Assembly: GCA_030040455.1 (NCBI GenBank)
Contig: JASHTR010000164.1
Span: forward strand, 1 to 7,873
Origin: Terriglobia bacterium
GTDB taxonomy: Bacteria; Acidobacteriota; Terriglobia; UBA7540
DNA length: 7,873 nt
Reading direction: 5' to 3'
Shown: piece after piece, positions 5,541 to 7,873 of the stretch
Layout: every line of letters begins with the position of its first letter
Numbering within the stretch: position 1 is the stretch's first letter
Made by a program: the position numbers and the translations under genes
The notes under the pieces: generated by a model
The model's database searches: none
The model's input: only the letters and a program-made list of their open reading frames with translations
What the model was told of the DNA's origin: nothing

Positions 5541-7541
5541 ATGAAACTCAAAATGGTGTTGGTTGTTGCGGTCTTGTTGAGTGCGACGTTAGCGAGGGCT
5601 CAGTCAGACCCTGGAGACATAATGCCGATTCTGAGCCAGCGGCTTCAGCCCTCCAAAGTTGTAACGTTCCAGTTGCAGCAATTCCTGATGCAAAGAGTGC
5701 CGAAACTGCAAGTCCCGTCGAGCGCGGAGGAATGGACGGCTGAGGCTCAGCGGGTGCGCCAGCACGTGCTGGACGACGTCATATTCCACGGGTGGCCCCG
5801 CTACTGGGTGAATTCGCCGCCTCGCTTTGAAGATGAGGGGACTATTCCTTCGGGGAAGGGATATCAGTTGCATAAGCTGCGATATGAGATCGTGCCCGGC
5901 TTTTATACCACCGCCTTGCTCTATGAACCCGACCCTTTAAGGGGAAGAGTGCCTGCGGTCCTCGACGTCATGGGACACTTTCCAATACAGGGCAACAAGA
6001 TTGAGTTCGAACAGAAGTTTTGTATCAACCAGGCGCTCAAAGGCATGATCGCGTTAAACCCCGAATGGCTGGGAATGGGCGAACTGAACGCGCCGGGAAA
6101 TGCGCATTGGTTTGCGGCGCATCTTGACCTGGTGGGCATGAACGGCGTAGGGCTTTTCTACCTGGCGATGCGCCGGGGGCTTGATTATCTTTCCGAAGAC
6201 CCTAACGTTGATCCCCATCGCATTGGCGTGACGGGGCTTTCGGGGGGAGGATGGGAGACCATAACACTCAGTAGCCTTGATCCACGAGTCCTGGTGTCCA
6301 TTCCGGTTGCGGGCTATACAACATTACCAGGGAGGCTCGAGCGGTTGCCCGGAGAGCCGGGAGACATCGAGCAGAACGCCAGCGATTTCTTGATGGGCCA
6401 AGGCTATTCAACGCTGACCGCGATCCGAGCCCCTCGGCCGACGCTTCTGATCTATAACGCTGAGGACAATTGCTGCTTCCGTGCTCCTTTGGTCAAACCT
6501 TATGTTTTTGACGCGATCCAACCGTTCTTCGGGCTATACGGCAAAGAGGATGTTTTTCAGTTCCACCAGAATACAAACATTTCCGCCCACAACTACGGGT
6601 TGGACGATCGGGAGCATGCCTACCGTTTTTTCAACACGTACTTTCATCTCCAGGGCGGGGCCGCTGAGATTCCCGTTGGCAAATATGTCAAGAGCTATGA
6701 CGCGCTCGTGGTTGGCCTTCCAAAGAACAATCTGACCATCCTGGGCTTGGCGCAAAAGGTGGCCAGCGAGACCGCGCGCGCAACCGTGCCGTCAGGGGCG
6801 GCTGCAAAGGCTGCATGGCTCACTTCGGAGCGGACGAAGCTCCGCGGGGTCGTGCGGTATCACGCCGTTACAATGTCCCATGCCTGGCCGGAATACAATA
6901 CGTATCACAACCAGGTGGAGTCCGTTTCCTACCGGTTCGAGCTGAGCAATGGTCTCTCGGCGACCGGCGTTTGGCTGAAGGATGTCCCAACCCCGTCCCA
7001 TGCGCCGATGACCATTGTGCTGAATGATGGAGGAAAGAAGGATGCCGCAACTCAGCTCTGGAACCGCGTCCCCGAAGTTGCGGACCGCCTGGAGGGAGGC
7101 GAGCAGGTGCTCGCCCTAGATTTGCTCTTCACGGGTGATGCGGCGCCGGACCAGCCCGCCGAATACTTTACTGAAATGCTTGCTGCCACGGGAGAACGCC
7201 CCCTTGGGCTCGACGCTGCACAGCTCCTTGCCCTTGCCCATTGGGCGCAACAACGATGGAATCCTTCCAGGCTTCAGGTCGAAACTACGGGTATCCGCAG
7301 CCAAGTCCGGGCCCTGATTGCTGCCGCCTTGGAGCCGGGCTTGTTTTCTGAAATTGAAAACGATGGCGGAATGCAAAGTCTCTCGTACCTTCTGGACAAG
7401 CCCGTTAAATATACGGTCGCGCCTGACCTGTTCTGCCTTGACCTTTATAAGGATTTCGACATTGACCAACTCGGAGCGCTCGCGAATCCCACTCGCGTCA
7501 TCGAAATCCAGGGTGTCCAGGCGCCCTCCACAACACCGTGA
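5541..7541 (+). CDS. Secreted two-domain alpha/beta-hydrolase, acetylxylan-esterase-like
   Basis: A 666-residue protein from ATG 5541. It begins with a Sec signal peptide: a basic start, a hydrophobic core at about residues 5-17 and a likely cut after ARA (18-20). A TTG at 5526 with AAGGGAG (5513-5519) well placed upstream could add five residues; both starts keep the signal peptide. The first hydrolase domain (about 100-370) has an oxyanion-side segment (VMGHFP, 143-148), the nucleophile elbow GLSGG (232-236, S234), an acid candidate D309 in YNAEDN, and a histidine candidate H350 in AHNYGLDDR. This layout is like CE15/acetylxylan-esterase-type enzymes. The C-terminal part (about 430-650) looks like a second, shorter hydrolase-like fold whose elbow reads GIRSQ (584-588) and has no serine nucleophile. 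The probable role is removing ester groups from a plant or microbial polysaccharide outside the cytoplasm; the exact ester is unknown. It is divergent from the exported hydrolase. Confidence 0.82.
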   Translation: MKLKMVLVVAVLLSATLARAQSDPGDIMPILSQRLQPSKVVTFQLQQFLMQRVPKLQVPSSAEEWTAEAQRVRQHVLDDVIFHGWPRYWVNSPPRFEDEGTIPSGKGYQLHKLRYEIVPGFYTTALLYEPDPLRGRVPAVLDVMGHFPIQGNKIEFEQKFCINQALKGMIALNPEWLGMGELNAPGNAHWFAAHLDLVGMNGVGLFYLAMRRGLDYLSEDPNVDPHRIGVTGLSGGGWETITLSSLDPRVLVSIPVAGYTTLPGRLERLPGEPGDIEQNASDFLMGQGYSTLTAIRAPRPTLLIYNAEDNCCFRAPLVKPYVFDAIQPFFGLYGKEDVFQFHQNTNISAHNYGLDDREHAYRFFNTYFHLQGGAAEIPVGKYVKSYDALVVGLPKNNLTILGLAQKVASETARATVPSGAAAKAAWLTSERTKLRGVVRYHAVTMSHAWPEYNTYHNQVESVSYRFELSNGLSATGVWLKDVPTPSHAPMTIVLNDGGKKDAATQLWNRVPEVADRLEGGEQVLALDLLFTGDAAPDQPAEYFTEMLAATGERPLGLDAAQLLALAHWAQQRWNPSRLQVETTGIRSQVRALIAAALEPGLFSEIENDGGMQSLSYLLDKPVKYTVAPDLFCLDLYKDFDIDQLGALANPTRVIEIQGVQAPSTTP

Positions 7542-7574
7542 AGCGCAGCGGGGCAAGGCCGCAGCCAAAGGGGG

Positions 7575-7680
7575 TGCCATTCTGAGCGCCGATTCGCTCC
7601 TTTGCGATCTTGCGAGGCAAAAGCATGCTTTCTTTAGGCTCGTAGAAGGAGATCCCTTTACCACTCTGCGAGTACGAGCC
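7575..7680. repeat. Intergenic repeat-like segment with inverted repeats
   Basis: In the 215-bp gap between the esterase stop and pyrG, TGCCATTCTGAGCG (7575-7588) resembles the start of the degenerate repeat at 3149. An 8-bp perfect inverted repeat GGCTCGTA (7637-7644) and TACGAGCC (7673-7680) encloses 28 bases, and a palindrome AGCATGCT lies at 7622-7629. It may be a decayed interspersed repeat. It could help end esterase transcription, but there is no T-run. Confidence 0.4.
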
Positions 7681-7713
7681 ATCAAGCAGGGACAGCGCCG
7701 CGATAACAAATTC

Positions 7714-7722
7714 TGGTAAAAT
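7714..7722 (+). promoter_or_regulatory. Probable extended -10 promoter of pyrG
   Basis: TGGTAAAAT is a good extended -10 element (TG, one base, then TAAAAT). No clear -35 box lies 17 bases upstream, which is tolerated with extended -10 promoters. Transcription would begin near 7729, giving a leader of about 28 bases. That is too short to hold the long attenuators seen before pyrG in some Gram-positive bacteria. Confidence 0.5.
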
Positions 7723-7756
7723 CAAGTGCGAAAGGAACCCTCCCGAGGAGAGCTGG

Positions 7757-7873
7757 ATGAGCGTGAAGTATATCTTCGTGACCGGTGGCGTAGTGAGCTC
7801 GCTCGGGAAGGGCCTCGCGGCCGCGTCCATCGGCGCTCTGCTCGAATCGCGCGGCCTGAAGGTAACGCTGCTG
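7757..7873 (+). CDS. pyrG: CTP synthase, N-terminal part (runs off the window)
   Basis: The first 39 codons of CTP synthase, which makes CTP from UTP, ATP and glutamine in the cytoplasm. The segment [16 protein letters not shown] (4-19) is the near-invariant nucleotide-binding start of the synthetase domain. K18 sits at the position of the ATP-phosphate-binding lysine of the E. coli enzyme, and [16 protein letters not shown] follows as in the family. The ATG at 7757 is preceded by GAGGAG (7745-7750) with six bases of spacing. The remaining roughly 500 residues lie beyond the window edge. This core gene marks normal chromosome and suggests the sugar locus is inserted beside housekeeping genes rather than on a plasmid (inference). 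Confidence 0.97.
   Translation, partial: MSVKYIFVTGGVVSSLGKGLAAASIGALLESRGLKVTLL

Noticed and set aside
7116..7709. A 197-codon minus-strand frame over the end of the esterase
   Set aside because: It is antisense to the esterase C-terminus and continues into repeat-like intergenic DNA; composition and lack of motifs suggest a shadow.
7498..7830. A 110-codon minus-strand frame covering the gap before pyrG
   Set aside because: It overlaps the pyrG start and promoter antisense, and its middle reads repeat-like DNA; no protein family is recognisable.
1..7873. CRISPR array, tRNA, rRNA or phage-defence genes
   Set aside because: No regularly spaced repeats, no cloverleaf-like segments, and no nuclease, toxin or defence motifs were seen on either strand.

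Overview
The window looks like a chromosomal segment of a moderately GC-rich soil or sediment bacterium, most likely an Acidobacteriota member (Solibacter/Bryobacter-like). This is an inference. It rests on the style of the gene content (Tat-exported sugar-active protein, long secreted xylan-esterase-like hydrolase, sugar-acid enzymes) and on intergenic repeats of a TGTCAT...CTGAGCGGAGC type that I associate with that phylum. No marker in the window proves the taxonomy; the start of pyrG at the right edge only shows that this is ordinary chromosome.

Layout. Minus strand, right to left: a Tat-signal TIM-barrel glycoside-hydrolase-like protein (5136-3259); a 395-bp gap with a degenerate hairpin repeat and a 197-bp foldback repeat; then a tight three-gene operon of an enolase-superfamily (mandelate racemase/muconate lactonizing type) enzyme (2863-1619), a small cupin (1622-1248, 4-bp overlap) and a short-chain dehydrogenase (1223-450, 24-bp gap). 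A second copy of the foldback repeat follows (265-448), then a 70-codon in-frame remnant of an MFS transporter (255-43) that joins TM1 to TM12 and lacks everything between. Plus strand: a 404-bp divergent intergenic region; a secreted two-domain alpha/beta-hydrolase of the acetylxylan-esterase type (5541-7541); a 215-bp gap with inverted repeats and an extended -10 promoter; and the first 39 codons of pyrG (CTP synthase), running off the window.

How it may work together (inference): the exported hydrolase and exported esterase would act on an esterified or uronate-containing polysaccharide. The MFS protein, when intact, would have imported an acidic sugar of the hexuronate type. The enolase-superfamily protein would dehydrate a sugar acid, the SDR would oxidise or reduce an intermediate, and the cupin could be an isomerase or lyase-like accessory. 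The locus looks partly decayed or rearranged: the transporter is gutted, and the three metabolic genes sit between two copies of the same hairpin-rich repeat.

Most interesting points: the repeat pair (about 95% identical, arms forming a long imperfect foldback with 10-bp terminal inverted repeats in the complete copy); the in-frame TM1-TM12 MFS deletion; an Arg-X-Tyr in place of the usual Lys-X-Lys in the enolase-superfamily enzyme; and a degenerate second hydrolase domain in the esterase.
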